Part shown: positions 42,556 to 50,494 of the stretch, piece by piece | How positions within the stretch are numbered: position 1 is the stretch's first letter | How the letters are laid out: every line of letters starts with the position of its first letter | Translations under genes and position numbers: made by a program | Origin: an uncultured beta proteobacterium | GTDB lineage: Bacteria; Pseudomonadota; Gammaproteobacteria; Burkholderiales; Burkholderiaceae_C | Direction: 5' to 3' | NCBI GenBank assembly: GCA_903828235.1 | Contig: CAIKLM010000137.1 | Coordinates: forward strand, 1-62,010 | DNA length: 62,010 bases | The notes under the pieces: generated by a model | Told to the model about the DNA's origin: nothing | What the model saw: only the letters and a program-made list of their open reading frames with translations | The model's database searches: none

Positions 42556-42629
42556 AGGTTTCCCTACAGGACCCGGAGTGCCCTTGCAGGGCCTCTGGTC
42601 TTGTGGCCGGCGACCTAGGGAAACACCTA
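42556..42629. repeat. Inverted repeat in the ppsA 3' region
   Basis: TTTCCCTA (42559-42566) and TAGGGAAA (42616-42623) are perfect 8-base complements, extended by AGG/CCT past a two-base bulge. A small hairpin GCCCT-TGC-AGGGC (42580-42592) lies inside. The right arm is itself a TAGG-N6-CCTA near-palindrome (42616-42629). The element could be an RNA structure or a DNA-binding site. The rest of 42545-42715 shows no gene. Confidence 0.6.
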
Positions 42630-42715
42630 TCGGGGCTTGCGAGGCAGGCACCCGGCAGCGTCAGAGACTCGTAAGCGCCCCCGCAAAGAGTGCGGTCTGC
42701 TTCCTTGCGGTCCGC

Positions 42716-43021
42716 ATGCTTACCTTTCTCAACCTCGTCCAGGTGGTCCTTTACGTGGCGCTGCTCGCCCTGATGGGCCAGGGTGTGCTGTACGTGCTGG
42801 CCGGTGCCAAGCGCGAGACCAACCTCTTCTACACGCTGCTGCGCGTCATCAGCAAGCCGTTCACGGTGCCGGTGCGCAAGATCACGCCCCGGCAGGTGGC
42901 CGACCACCACGTGCCCATCGTCACCTTCTTCCTGCTCGCCATCGTGTACGCCATCGTCACGTTCGAGCGCGCCGACCTCTGCGTCACCTCCAACTTGGTC
43001 GGGCAACCCGGCTGCCGATGA
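42716..43021 (+). CDS. Small two-helix membrane protein, unknown function
   Basis: 101 residues with two hydrophobic segments, FLNLVQVVLYVALLALMGQGVLYVL and IVTFFLLAIVYAIVTF (each a likely membrane helix), joined by a basic cytoplasmic loop containing NLFYTLLRVISKPFTVPVRK. The KPFTVPVRKITPRQ stretch loosely recalls the YggT family, but I do not recognise it firmly. ATG 42716 was chosen because the frame upstream is not protein-like. Its stop overlaps the start of the following TPR gene (ATGA), so the two are translated together. Confidence 0.75.
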   Translation: MLTFLNLVQVVLYVALLALMGQGVLYVLAGAKRETNLFYTLLRVISKPFTVPVRKITPRQVADHHVPIVTFFLLAIVYAIVTFERADLCVTSNLVGQPGCR

Positions 43022-43596
43022 AGCCCTTCGAGTACCTGCAGCTGAAGTGGCGGGCCATCGCTTGGCTCGTGATCGGGCGCCACGCCACGGCGCTGGAGAC
43101 CTTCGACCAGATGGCGCAGCGCTGGCCCGACGATCCCTACCTGCTGGCCAGCCGCGTCCACCTGCTCGGCGAGGCGGGCCGCACGGCCGATGCGCTCGAG
43201 GCCTCTTCCCGCCTGGTGGCCGTGCAGCCCGACAACGCCGGCCACTGGTTCAACCGCGGTTACATGCTGGAGGCCGCCGAGCGCTGGGACGAAGCCCTGG
43301 CCGCGTTCCGCCGCGCCACCGAACTGTCGCCGAAGCTCGACCGCGCCTGGTACGGCATGGGCCTGGTGCTGATCCGCCTGCAGCGCTACGACGAGGCCGT
43401 CGACGCACTGAAGCGCAACACCGAGCTGCAGCCCATGAGCCCCTACGGCTGGTACCAGCTGGCGCGCGTGCACGTCGACCGCCAAGCCCCCGAGGAGGCC
43501 ATCAAGATCATCAAGCACCTGCAGGGGTTCGAGCCCAAGGTCGCGGCGCAGCTGGCGCGCGAGACCGGGCTCGTGCCCGTGCAGCCCACGCTCTGA
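43018..43596 (+). CDS. TPR-repeat protein, unknown function
   Basis: 192 residues, almost entirely tetratricopeptide repeats: ALETFDQMAQRWPDDPYLLA, AGHWFNRGYMLEAAERWDEAL, KLDRAWYGMGLVLIRLQRYD and MSPYGWYQLARVHVDRQAPEE. There is no signal peptide, so it is probably cytoplasmic. ATG 43018 overlaps the upstream membrane-protein stop. A membrane anchor plus TPR partner suggests a protein-assembly or scaffold role, but this is inference; no specific function is known to me. Confidence 0.8.
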   Translation: MKPFEYLQLKWRAIAWLVIGRHATALETFDQMAQRWPDDPYLLASRVHLLGEAGRTADALEASSRLVAVQPDNAGHWFNRGYMLEAAERWDEALAAFRRATELSPKLDRAWYGMGLVLIRLQRYDEAVDALKRNTELQPMSPYGWYQLARVHVDRQAPEEAIKIIKHLQGFEPKVAAQLARETGLVPVQPTL

Positions 43597-43687
43597 GGAC
43601 GCTGCCCACCGAGGGCGGCGCCGCTGAGGTTTTCGTGAGAGAGAGACAGGCCCGGTCCGGGTCGAACATTGAGAAGGGGTGACAACC

Positions 43688-43945
43688 ATGCAGGTGAGTG
43701 AGAACCACCAGCGATACTGGTCGAAGAACCTCAGGATCACCGCGATCCTGTTGGCGATCTGGTTCGTGGTGACTTTCGTGGTCTCGTACTTTGCACGCGA
43801 CCTGAGCTTCAACTTCTTTGGCTGGCCGTTCAGTTTCTGGATGGGCGCGCAGGGCTCGTTGCTGGTCTATCTGGCCATCATCGGGTACTACGCCCACTAC
43901 ATGAACAAGCTCGACCAAGAACACGGCGTTGCCGAGGAGGAATGA
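43688..43945 (+). CDS. DUF4212 small membrane subunit of a sodium:solute symporter
   Basis: 85 residues with two membrane helices (ITAILLAIWFVVTFVVSYF and WMGAQGSLLVYLAIIGYYAHYM) and the conserved FNFFGWPFSFWMGAQGS segment of DUF4212 (putative solute:sodium symporter small subunit). ATG 43688 follows GAGAAGGGG with good spacing; GTG 43679 would add three residues. The symporter gene starts one base after its stop, so the pair forms a single unit. Confidence 0.9.
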   Translation: MQVSENHQRYWSKNLRITAILLAIWFVVTFVVSYFARDLSFNFFGWPFSFWMGAQGSLLVYLAIIGYYAHYMNKLDQEHGVAEEE

Positions 43946-43946
43946 C

Positions 43947-46076
43947 ATGGCTGGCTTGTCGTTCGAACCCGATTCAGGCGTCTCCAACAAGGAGGCCAAC
44001 GAGGCCTTCAAGAAGGGCCTGAACAAGATCTACGGCTGGTACACGGGCGGCTTCTTCGCGTTCATCATCGTCTTGGCGATCGCCGAGCAGATGGGCCTGA
44101 GCCGCGGTGCCATCGGCATCGTGTTCCTGCTGGCCACGGTGGGCCTGTATGCCGGCATCGGCATCATGAGCCGCACCAACGACGCGGCGGAGTACTACGT
44201 CGCCGGCCGCCGCGTGCCGGCCGTCTACAACGGCATGGCCACGGGCGCCGACTGGATGAGCGCGGCGTCGTTCATCGGCATGGCCGGCACGCTGTACCTC
44301 ACCGGGTACAGCGGCCTGGCCTTCATCATGGGCTGGACCGGCGGCTACTGCCTGGTGGCGCTGTTCCTGGCGCCCTACCTGCGCAAGTTCGGCCAGTTCA
44401 CGATTCCCGACTTCCTGGGCGCGCGCTACGAGGGCAACCTGGCCCGCTTCGTGGGCATCCTGATCGCGATCCTGGTGTCGTTCGTGTACGTGGTGGCGCA
44501 GATCTACGGCGTGGGCCTGATCACCACGCGCCTCACCGGCCTGGCCTTCGAGATCGGCATCTTCGTCGGCCTCGGCGGCATCCTGGTGTGCTCGTTCATG
44601 GGCGGCATGCGTGCCGTCACCTGGACGCAGGTCGCCCAGTACATCATCCTGATCATTGCCTACATGATCCCGGTGGTGTGGCTGTCGGTGAAGCAGACCG
44701 GCGTCCCGATCCCGCAGGCCATCTACGGCGCACAGCTGCAGAAGGTCACGGAGCGCGAGGCCCAGCTGATCGCCGACCCGAAGGAGCTGGAAGTCCGTGC
44801 CATCTTCAAGCAGCGCAGCGACGACCTCGCCGCCAAGCTGAAGGACGTGCCGGCCGCCCTGGCTGCCGACCGCGCCGCCGCGCAGAAGAAGGTCGACGAC
44901 CTGAAGGCCGCCAGCGCGCCGCTGGCCGACATCCAGGCCGCCGAGAAGGCCCTGGCCGCCGTGCCGAAGGACGAGGCCGCCGCCAAGACGGCCTGGACCG
45001 CCGCCAAGGCGGCTGCCGATGGCCGAACCGGCCCGCTGGCCGGCATGCCGCGCCACGCGCAGCAGTTCGCGGGTGACCCGAACGGTGACGCCAAGGCGCA
45101 GACCGCCTACGACACCTCGCGCCGGAACTTCCTGGCGCTGGTGTTCTGCCTGATGGTCGGCACCGCCGCGCTGCCGCACATCCTGATGCGCTACTACACC
45201 ACCCCGTCGGTGAAGGAGGCGCGTCAGTCGGTGACCTGGTCGCTGTTCTTCATCTTCCTGCTGTACTTCACGGCGCCCGCCCTGGCGGTGCTCGTCAAGT
45301 ACGAGGTGTTCAACGTCCTCGTGGGCACGCCGTTCGACAAGCTGCCGGCCTGGGTGGGCGCCTGGGCGAAGGTGGATCCGGCGCTGCTGTCGATTGCCGA
45401 CATCAACAAGGACGGCATCTTCCAGCTGGGTGAAATGCGCATCGGCGGCGACATCATCGTGCTTGCCACGCCAGAGATCGCGGGTCTTCCGTACGTGATC
45501 TCGGGCATGGTGGCGGCAGGCGGCCTCGCGGCAGCCCTGTCCACCGCCGACGGCCTGCTGCTGACCATCGCCAACGCGCTGAGCCACGACCTGTACTACA
45601 AGATGATCGACCCCAACGCGCCCACCGCGCGCCGGGTGATGATCTCCAAGGTGCTGCTGCTCGTGGTGGCGCTGGCTGCGGCCTACGTGGCTTCGCTGAA
45701 GATGGCCGACATCCTGTTCCTGGTGTCTGCCGCCTTCTCGCTGGCCGCCGCGGGCTTCTTCCCGGCGCTGGTTCTCGGCATCTTCTGGAAGCGCGCCACC
45801 AAGTGGGGCGCGGTGCTGGGCATGCTGTCCGGCGTGAGCATCACGCTGTACTACATGGCCACCACGCACCCCTGGCTGCGCGGCGTGTTCGGCGTCACCG
45901 GTCCGGTGGCCGACTACACCTGGTGGGGCATCGCGCCGATCTCGGCCGGCATCTTCGGCGTGCCGCTGGGCTTCGCGGTGATCATCATCGTGAGCATGCT
46001 CACCAAGGCGCCGAACCGCGAGATCCAGGAACTGGTGGAGCACGTGCGCTACCCGAACCTGGCCGGGGCCAAGTAA
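43947..46076 (+). CDS. Sodium:solute symporter, VC_2705-like (probable acetate/carboxylate permease)
   Basis: SSS-family transporter of 709 residues, related to acetate permease ActP. The N-terminal core (DAAEYYVAGRRVPAVYNGMA, ADWMSAASFIGMAGTLYL) and the sodium-site helix region GLAAALSTADGLLLTIANALSHDLYYK are conserved. Two oddities stand out: an Ala/Lys/Asp-rich, probably coiled-coil insert at residues ~255-390, and an EF-hand-like loop DINKDGIFQLGE at 485-496. ATG 43947 has a strong GAGGAGG site inside the DUF4212 gene's end. Substrate is inferred from family and from ppsA nearby. Confidence 0.88.
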   Translation: MAGLSFEPDSGVSNKEANEAFKKGLNKIYGWYTGGFFAFIIVLAIAEQMGLSRGAIGIVFLLATVGLYAGIGIMSRTNDAAEYYVAGRRVPAVYNGMATGADWMSAASFIGMAGTLYLTGYSGLAFIMGWTGGYCLVALFLAPYLRKFGQFTIPDFLGARYEGNLARFVGILIAILVSFVYVVAQIYGVGLITTRLTGLAFEIGIFVGLGGILVCSFMGGMRAVTWTQVAQYIILIIAYMIPVVWLSVKQTGVPIPQAIYGAQLQKVTEREAQLIADPKELEVRAIFKQRSDDLAAKLKDVPAALAADRAAAQKKVDDLKAASAPLADIQAAEKALAAVPKDEAAAKTAWTAAKAAADGRTGPLAGMPRHAQQFAGDPNGDAKAQTAYDTSRRNFLALVFCLMVGTAALPHILMRYYTTPSVKEARQSVTWSLFFIFLLYFTAPALAVLVKYEVFNVLVGTPFDKLPAWVGAWAKVDPALLSIADINKDGIFQLGEMRIGGDIIVLATPEIAGLPYVISGMVAAGGLAAALSTADGLLLTIANALSHDLYYKMIDPNAPTARRVMISKVLLLVVALAAAYVASLKMADILFLVSAAFSLAAAGFFPALVLGIFWKRATKWGAVLGMLSGVSITLYYMATTHPWLRGVFGVTGPVADYTWWGIAPISAGIFGVPLGFAVIIIVSMLTKAPNREIQELVEHVRYPNLAGAK

Positions 46077-46129
46077 TCGCTCCCTGCTGAAGCGGCAGTC
46101 CGCGGGCCTCGGCCCGCGACTGGCACCGC

Positions 46130-46167
46130 AAGGGCCGCGTCCCCCTGGGGCGCGGCCCTTTTCCTTT
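46130..46167 (+). terminator. Rho-independent terminator after the symporter
   Basis: AAGGGCCGCG (46130-46139) and CGCGGCCCTT (46151-46160) form a perfect 10-bp stem followed by TTCCTTT. A second GC stem without a T-run, CGCGGGC-CTCG-GCCCGCG (46101-46118), precedes it. Confidence 0.85.
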
Positions 46168-46195
46168 GGCAAGCCCCCGGGCCGCTGGCGGCGGC

Positions 46196-46238
46196 TTGAC
46201 GCGCGTCAGACCTGGTCAGCCGGGTGCGGCCCTAGCAT
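46196..46238 (+). promoter_or_regulatory. Candidate FNR/CRP-type site and -10 for the DUF294 gene
   Basis: TTGACGCGCGTCAG (46196-46209) matches the FNR-like pattern TTGAC-N4-GTCAA at 9 of 10 defined bases and contains the 12-base palindrome TGACGCGCGTCA. TAGCAT (46233-46238) is a plausible -10. If transcription starts near 46245, the box centre lies at about -42, the class II activator position, and the mRNA would be leaderless. Motif reading only. Confidence 0.5.
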
Positions 46239-46244
46239 CGCGCC

Positions 46245-48170
46245 ATGAGCGATGTCACCGCCAACGCCGCCGCCGCGCGGTCCACCCCGTCGGTCTCGCT
46301 GCTGGGCCACCTGCGGGCCGAGCTCGCCTCGCAGCTGCCGTTCTCGGCAATGAAGCCCGAGCACGTCGAGCAGTTCCTGGCGGGCGCCTCGCAACGTTAC
46401 TTCGCCCCCGGCGAAGCCGTGCTCTCGCCCGCCAGCGGCCCGGTGCGCGAGTTGCTGTACGTGCGCCGGGGCAGTATCAGCGGCCGCCGCGGCGTGGCCG
46501 AGACCACCGGGCCCATCGAGTACGTGGCCGGCGACCTGTTCCCGGTCGGGGCCTTCCTGGCCGGCCGTGCCGTCACGGCCACCTACACGGCCAACGAGGA
46601 CACCTTCTGCCTGGGCCTGCCGGCCGAGGCCGCGCAGCCCCTGCTGCTGGCGAGCGCGCCCTTCGCCGACTTCCTGAACGCTCGCGTCCTGAACTTCCTC
46701 GAGCTGTCGCGGCGCGCCACGCAGGCGGCCTTCGCGTCGCAGACGCTGGCCGAGCAGTCGCTCGAGACCCGGCTGTCCGACCTCAGCCCCAAGACGCCGC
46801 TGGTCTGCCTGCCCGACACGCCGCTGCGCGAGGCGCTGGCCACGATGCACGAGCGCCGCGTCGGCTCGATGCTCGTGCTCGACGTGGACGGCCGCGTGCA
46901 GGGCATCCTCACGCGGCACGACATCCTGGGCCGCATCACGCTGCCGCAGCGCCCGCTGGACACGCCGATCCGCGAGGTGATGAGCGCCCCGGTGCACACG
47001 CTGGCGCACGACCAGCGCCTGTCGGATGCCGCGATGCTGATGTCGCGGCACGGCCTGCGGCACGTGCCGGTGTTGCGCGACGGGCGCGTCGTCAACATCG
47101 TCTCCGAGCGCGACCTGTTCGCGCTGCAGCGCCTGTCGCTGAAGCAGCTGGGCGCGAGCCTGCGCGCCGCCCCCGACGAGGCGGCGGTGGTGCAGCTGGC
47201 CGGCCGCATCCGCGAGTTCGCGCGCAACCTGCTCGGCCACGGCGTGCACGCGCGGCAGCTCACCGAGCTGGTGAGCCACCTCAACGACCTGCTGGCCACG
47301 CGGCTGGTGGAGCTGGTGGCGGCGCGGCGCGGGCTCGACCTGGGGCGGGCGTGCTGGCTGGCCTTCGGCTCCGAGGGTCGCAGCGAGCAGACCGTGGCCA
47401 CCGACCAGGACAACGGCCTGGTCTTCGACAGCGCCGACCCGGCCGCCGACCGCCCCGCCTGGATCGACTTCGGGCGCGAGGTCAACGAGGCGCTCGACCG
47501 CGCGGGCTACCCGCTGTGCAAGGGGGGCGTGATGGCCGGCAACCCGGCCTGCTGCCTGACCGCGGACGAGTGGGCCGGGCGCATCGGCAGCTGGGTCGAG
47601 CACGGTGCCCCGCAGGATCTGCTCGCCGCCAGCATCTACTTCGACCTGCGGCCCATCGCCGGCAACCTGGCGCTGGCCGCGCCGCTGGAGCGGCTGATCG
47701 CGCAGGCGCCGTCGCGCGTGCCGCGCTTCCTGAAGCAACTGGCCGAGAACTCGCTGCGCATGGGGCTGCCGCTGAACTGGCGCGGCGGCCTCGACCCCAC
47801 CGAGGACGGCGACCACGCCTGGATCGACCTCAAGCTGCAGGGCACGGCGATCTTCGTCGACGCGGCGCGGCTGTACGCGCTGGCCCACGGCCTGCCCGAG
47901 CGGGGCACGCGGGCGCGGCTGGAGGCGGCGGCGCCGCTGATGGGCGCCAGCGAGCGCGAGAGCGGCAACTGGGTGACGGCGTTCGAGTTCCTGCAGATGC
48001 TGCGCCTGCAGCTGCAGCTGGGGCACCGCGGCGCCGTGCCGGGGCCCGACGACAACCCCAACCGCATCGACGTGAAGCGGCTCAACGACATCGACCGCCG
48101 GCTGCTCAAGGAAAGCCTGCGCGCGGCCCGCGGCCTGCAGCAGCGCCTGCAACTGGACTACCAGCGTTGA
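46245..48170 (+). CDS. cNMP-binding/CBS/DUF294 nucleotidyltransferase-like signalling protein
   Basis: 641 residues in four parts: a cyclic-nucleotide-binding-like domain (~35-150, with YFAPGEAVLSPASGPV), a CBS pair (~175-300, e.g. MHERRVGSMLVLDVDGRVQG), a DUF294 nucleotidyltransferase-like domain with GSEGRSEQTVATDQDNG carrying the metal-binding pair D387/D389, and a DUF294_C helical domain. Such proteins resemble GlnD-type nucleotidyltransferases and often neighbour acetate-type symporters, so a role in sensing energy status for uptake is likely but unproven. The exonuclease gene follows after five bases. Confidence 0.88.
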   Translation: MSDVTANAAAARSTPSVSLLGHLRAELASQLPFSAMKPEHVEQFLAGASQRYFAPGEAVLSPASGPVRELLYVRRGSISGRRGVAETTGPIEYVAGDLFPVGAFLAGRAVTATYTANEDTFCLGLPAEAAQPLLLASAPFADFLNARVLNFLELSRRATQAAFASQTLAEQSLETRLSDLSPKTPLVCLPDTPLREALATMHERRVGSMLVLDVDGRVQGILTRHDILGRITLPQRPLDTPIREVMSAPVHTLAHDQRLSDAAMLMSRHGLRHVPVLRDGRVVNIVSERDLFALQRLSLKQLGASLRAAPDEAAVVQLAGRIREFARNLLGHGVHARQLTELVSHLNDLLATRLVELVAARRGLDLGRACWLAFGSEGRSEQTVATDQDNGLVFDSADPAADRPAWIDFGREVNEALDRAGYPLCKGGVMAGNPACCLTADEWAGRIGSWVEHGAPQDLLAASIYFDLRPIAGNLALAAPLERLIAQAPSRVPRFLKQLAENSLRMGLPLNWRGGLDPTEDGDHAWIDLKLQGTAIFVDAARLYALAHGLPERGTRARLEAAAPLMGASERESGNWVTAFEFLQMLRLQLQLGHRGAVPGPDDNPNRIDVKRLNDIDRRLLKESLRAARGLQQRLQLDYQR

Positions 48171-48175
48171 CTGCC

Positions 48176-48829
48176 ATGGCCGCGTGGTGGCAGCGACTGG
48201 TGGGTGGTGCGCGCAAGGCGCCCGAGCCGCGCTGGGTGGTGCTCGACGTCGAGACCAGCGGCCTGGACGCGCGCCGCGCCCGGCTGCTGGCCATCGCGGC
48301 GCTGGCCGTGCACCGTGACGGCGCGCGCTGGCGCATCGTGCCGGCCGACAGCTTCGAGGTCGTGCTGCGCTACGAGCCGCAGGAGGCCGGCGCGCCCGAC
48401 CGCGACAACATCCTGCTGCACGGCATCGGCGTGGGCTCGCAGCGCGACGGCGTGGCGCGCCCCGAGGCGCTGCAACGCTTCGCCGCCTACGTGGGCGACG
48501 CGCCGCTGGTGGCCTTCCACGCCGCCTTCGACCGCACGATGATCGAGCGCGCCTGCCGCCGCGAGAAGCTGCCGGTGCCGCCCAACCCCTGGCTCGACCT
48601 CGAGCCGCTGGCCGGCGTGCTGATGTCGCAGGTGCGCGCGCGCTCGCTCGACGAGTGGATGCACGAGCTCGCCATTCCCTGCCTGGCGCGCCACGAGGCG
48701 GCGGCCGACACGCTGGCCACGGCCGAGCTGCTGCTGCGCCTGACGCCGCGCCTGAACGCCGAGATCGGCGGCGCCGGGTTCGCGGCGGCGCAGGCGCTCG
48801 CGGCGCAGCGGCGTTGGGTGGGTGCCTGA
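48176..48829 (+). CDS. DnaQ-like DEDDh 3'-5' exonuclease
   Basis: 217 residues with the five catalytic residues of DEDDh exonucleases: D24 and E26 (VVLDVETSGLD), D119 (HAAFDRTMIERA), and H173 and D178 (HEAAADTLATAEL). It is not full-length DNA polymerase III epsilon, since no polymerase-binding tail is visible. Genes of this type commonly follow cNMP-CBS-DUF294 genes near acetate permeases, but why is not known to me. ATG 48176 is five bases after the upstream stop, so co-transcription is very likely. Confidence 0.87.
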   Translation: MAAWWQRLVGGARKAPEPRWVVLDVETSGLDARRARLLAIAALAVHRDGARWRIVPADSFEVVLRYEPQEAGAPDRDNILLHGIGVGSQRDGVARPEALQRFAAYVGDAPLVAFHAAFDRTMIERACRREKLPVPPNPWLDLEPLAGVLMSQVRARSLDEWMHELAIPCLARHEAAADTLATAELLLRLTPRLNAEIGGAGFAAAQALAAQRRWVGA

Positions 48830-48845
48830 CGGCCGCGGTTGCGGC

Positions 48846-48961
48846 TATACTCGGGGGCTTTCCTTGCCGCACCCGACCCCTGGCCTTCCTGGCCGGGCTC
48901 CTTCGACGCACCGGGGCGGCTTCCACCGGGCCATCGGCCCGGGAATCCACAAGGAGTCTTC
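48846..48961 (+). promoter_or_regulatory. rpsF promoter candidate and structured leader
   Basis: TATACT (48846-48851) is a strong -10 candidate without a good -35. The 110-base leader contains CCGGGCC-ATC-GGCCCGG (48926-48942), a 7-bp stem ending nine bases before the AAGGAG ribosome-binding site. An S6:S18 complex regulates rpsF leaders in other bacteria, so this hairpin may serve that purpose (inference). Confidence 0.45.
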
Positions 48962-49324
48962 ATGCGTCACTATGAAATCGTGCTGCTGATCCATCCGGAC
49001 CAGAGCGAACAGGTTCCGGCCATGCTGGAACGCTACAAGGGCCTGGTCACCGCCGCCGGCGGCAAGGTCCACCGCGTCGAGGACTGGGGCCGCCGCCAGC
49101 TGGCCTACATGATCCAGAAGCTCGTCAAGGCGCACTACCTCTGCCTCAACATCGAGTGCAGCCAGGAGACGCTGAACGAGCTCGAGACCGGCTTCCGCTT
49201 CAACGACGCCGTGCTGCGCCACCTGACGGTGGCCAAGGCCAAGGCCGAGACGGCCCCGTCGGTGATGATGAAGGCCGTCGAGCGCGAGGAAGCCCGCAAG
49301 GAACGCGCGGAGGCCCAGGCCTGA
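48962..49324 (+). CDS. rpsF: 30S ribosomal protein S6
   Basis: Binds 16S rRNA with S18 in the platform. The N-terminus [19 protein letters not shown] and the segment [24 protein letters not shown] (conserved DWGRRxLAY) are diagnostic. 120 residues with an Ala/Glu-rich tail lengthened relative to E. coli processing forms. ATG 48962 has AAGGAG at 48951-48956. It heads the rpsF-priB-rpsR-rplI operon. Confidence 0.97.
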   Translation: MRHYEIVLLIHPDQSEQVPAMLERYKGLVTAAGGKVHRVEDWGRRQLAYMIQKLVKAHYLCLNIECSQETLNELETGFRFNDAVLRHLTVAKAKAETAPSVMMKAVEREEARKERAEAQA

Positions 49325-49358
49325 GGCCGCAGCCCCGTTGCCCGCAGGGCCGGCCCGC

Positions 49359-49694
49359 ATGAACCGCCTGGTTCTGCAGGCCACCCTGGTGCAGCGGCAG
49401 GCGATGCGCTACACGCCCGCCGGCCTGCCGGCCCTGGACCTGAGCCTCGCGCACAGTTCCACGGTCAGCGAGGACGGTCAGCCCCGGCAGGTGTCTTTCG
49501 AGATGCGTGCCGTGGCCATCGGGGGCGTGACGCGCTCGCTGCAGCCGCTGCCGCTGGGGAGCACGGGCCGCTTCGGCGGCTTCCTCACCAGCCAGCGCAA
49601 CGGACGCGGTCTGCTGTTCCACATCACCGAGGTCGAGGTCGATCCCGCGCCCGCAGCGCCCGCCGACCCGGCCCCGTCATCCGGATCCAACTGA
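49359..49694 (+). CDS. priB: Primosomal replication protein PriB
   Basis: Single-stranded-DNA-binding OB-fold dimer that helps PriA restart stalled forks. 111 residues: [32 protein letters not shown] and [21 protein letters not shown] fit the betaproteobacterial PriB/single-strand-binding fold. ATG 49359 was preferred over TTG 49338, since the latter adds non-conserved residues. Its place between rpsF and rpsR is the classic location, which strengthens the call. Confidence 0.92.
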   Translation: MNRLVLQATLVQRQAMRYTPAGLPALDLSLAHSSTVSEDGQPRQVSFEMRAVAIGGVTRSLQPLPLGSTGRFGGFLTSQRNGRGLLFHITEVEVDPAPAAPADPAPSSGSN

Positions 49695-49713
49695 ATTCAG
49701 CCAGGAGCTCCAT

Positions 49714-50004
49714 ATGCCCCCGCCCCGTGGTAAAGGTCGTTTCTCCAAGGACAAGCGCCCCAAGCGCAACAGCCAGAGCCTGCTGTTCCGCCGCAAGCGC
49801 TTCTGCCGCTTCACCGTGGCCGGTGTCGAAGAGATCGACTACAAGGAAATCGACGTGCTGCGCGACTTCATCAGCGAGAACGGCAAGATCACGCCGGCCC
49901 GACTGACCGGCACGCGCGCCTTCTACCAGCGCCAACTCACCGTCGCGATCAAGCGCGCGCGCTTCCTCGCGCTGCTGCCGTACTCCGACCAGCACAAGGT
50001 CTGA
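49714..50004 (+). CDS. rpsR: 30S ribosomal protein S18
   Basis: Partner of S6 in the 30S platform. The family core [23 protein letters not shown] and the C-terminal [20 protein letters not shown] are intact. A basic N-terminus with [17 protein letters not shown] makes it 96 residues, longer than the E. coli protein, as usual for betaproteobacteria. AGGAG precedes ATG 49714. Confidence 0.97.
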   Translation: MPPPRGKGRFSKDKRPKRNSQSLLFRRKRFCRFTVAGVEEIDYKEIDVLRDFISENGKITPARLTGTRAFYQRQLTVAIKRARFLALLPYSDQHKV

Positions 50005-50017
50005 CGGAGGAGCCACC

Positions 50018-50470
50018 ATGCAAGTCATTCTTCTCGAGAAGGTCGGCAAGCTCGGCAACCTGGGCGACGTCGTCAAGGTCAAGCAGGGCTATGCGCGCAA
50101 CTTCCTGATCCCGCAGAAGCTGGCGCGCCGCGCCACCGACGCCGCGATCGCCGAGTTCGAGGCGCGCCGCGCCGAGCTCGAAAAGGTCGCCCAGGCCAAG
50201 CTCGACGCCGCCAAGGCGCTGGGCGAGCAGCTCGCCGGCAAGTCGGTGCGCATCGCGCAGAAGGCCGGCGTCGACGGCCGGCTGTTCGGCAGCGTCACCA
50301 ACCAGGACATCGCCGACGCGCTCACCAAGATGGGCCTGGCGGTGGCCAAGGCGCAGGTGCGCATGCCCAACGGGCCGCTGAAGACGGTGGGCGAGCACAC
50401 CGTGTCGGTGGCCCCGCACACCGACGTCGTCGTCGACGTCAGCGTGCAGGTGGTGGCGCAGGCCGACTGA
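50018..50470 (+). CDS. rplI: 50S ribosomal protein L9
   Basis: Two-domain protein at the base of the L1 stalk. The N-terminal domain [21 protein letters not shown], with [12 protein letters not shown], is joined by a long helix ([20 protein letters not shown]) to the C-terminal domain. 150 residues. ACGGAGG precedes ATG 50018. It ends the operon; a strong terminator follows 24 bases later. Confidence 0.98.
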   Translation: MQVILLEKVGKLGNLGDVVKVKQGYARNFLIPQKLARRATDAAIAEFEARRAELEKVAQAKLDAAKALGEQLAGKSVRIAQKAGVDGRLFGSVTNQDIADALTKMGLAVAKAQVRMPNGPLKTVGEHTVSVAPHTDVVVDVSVQVVAQAD

Positions 50471-50494
50471 CGCCGCTATCCTTGAGTAGCCTTT

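Noticed and set aside
40115..43006. A long minus-strand frame opposite ppsA
   Set aside because: A shadow of ppsA codon usage; it runs across the ppsA 3' region without any start or domain signal.
43621..43687. GAGAGAGAGAC purine run before the DUF4212 gene as a regulatory repeat
   Set aside because: Too short and with no partner; the region gives only a normal ribosome-binding site.
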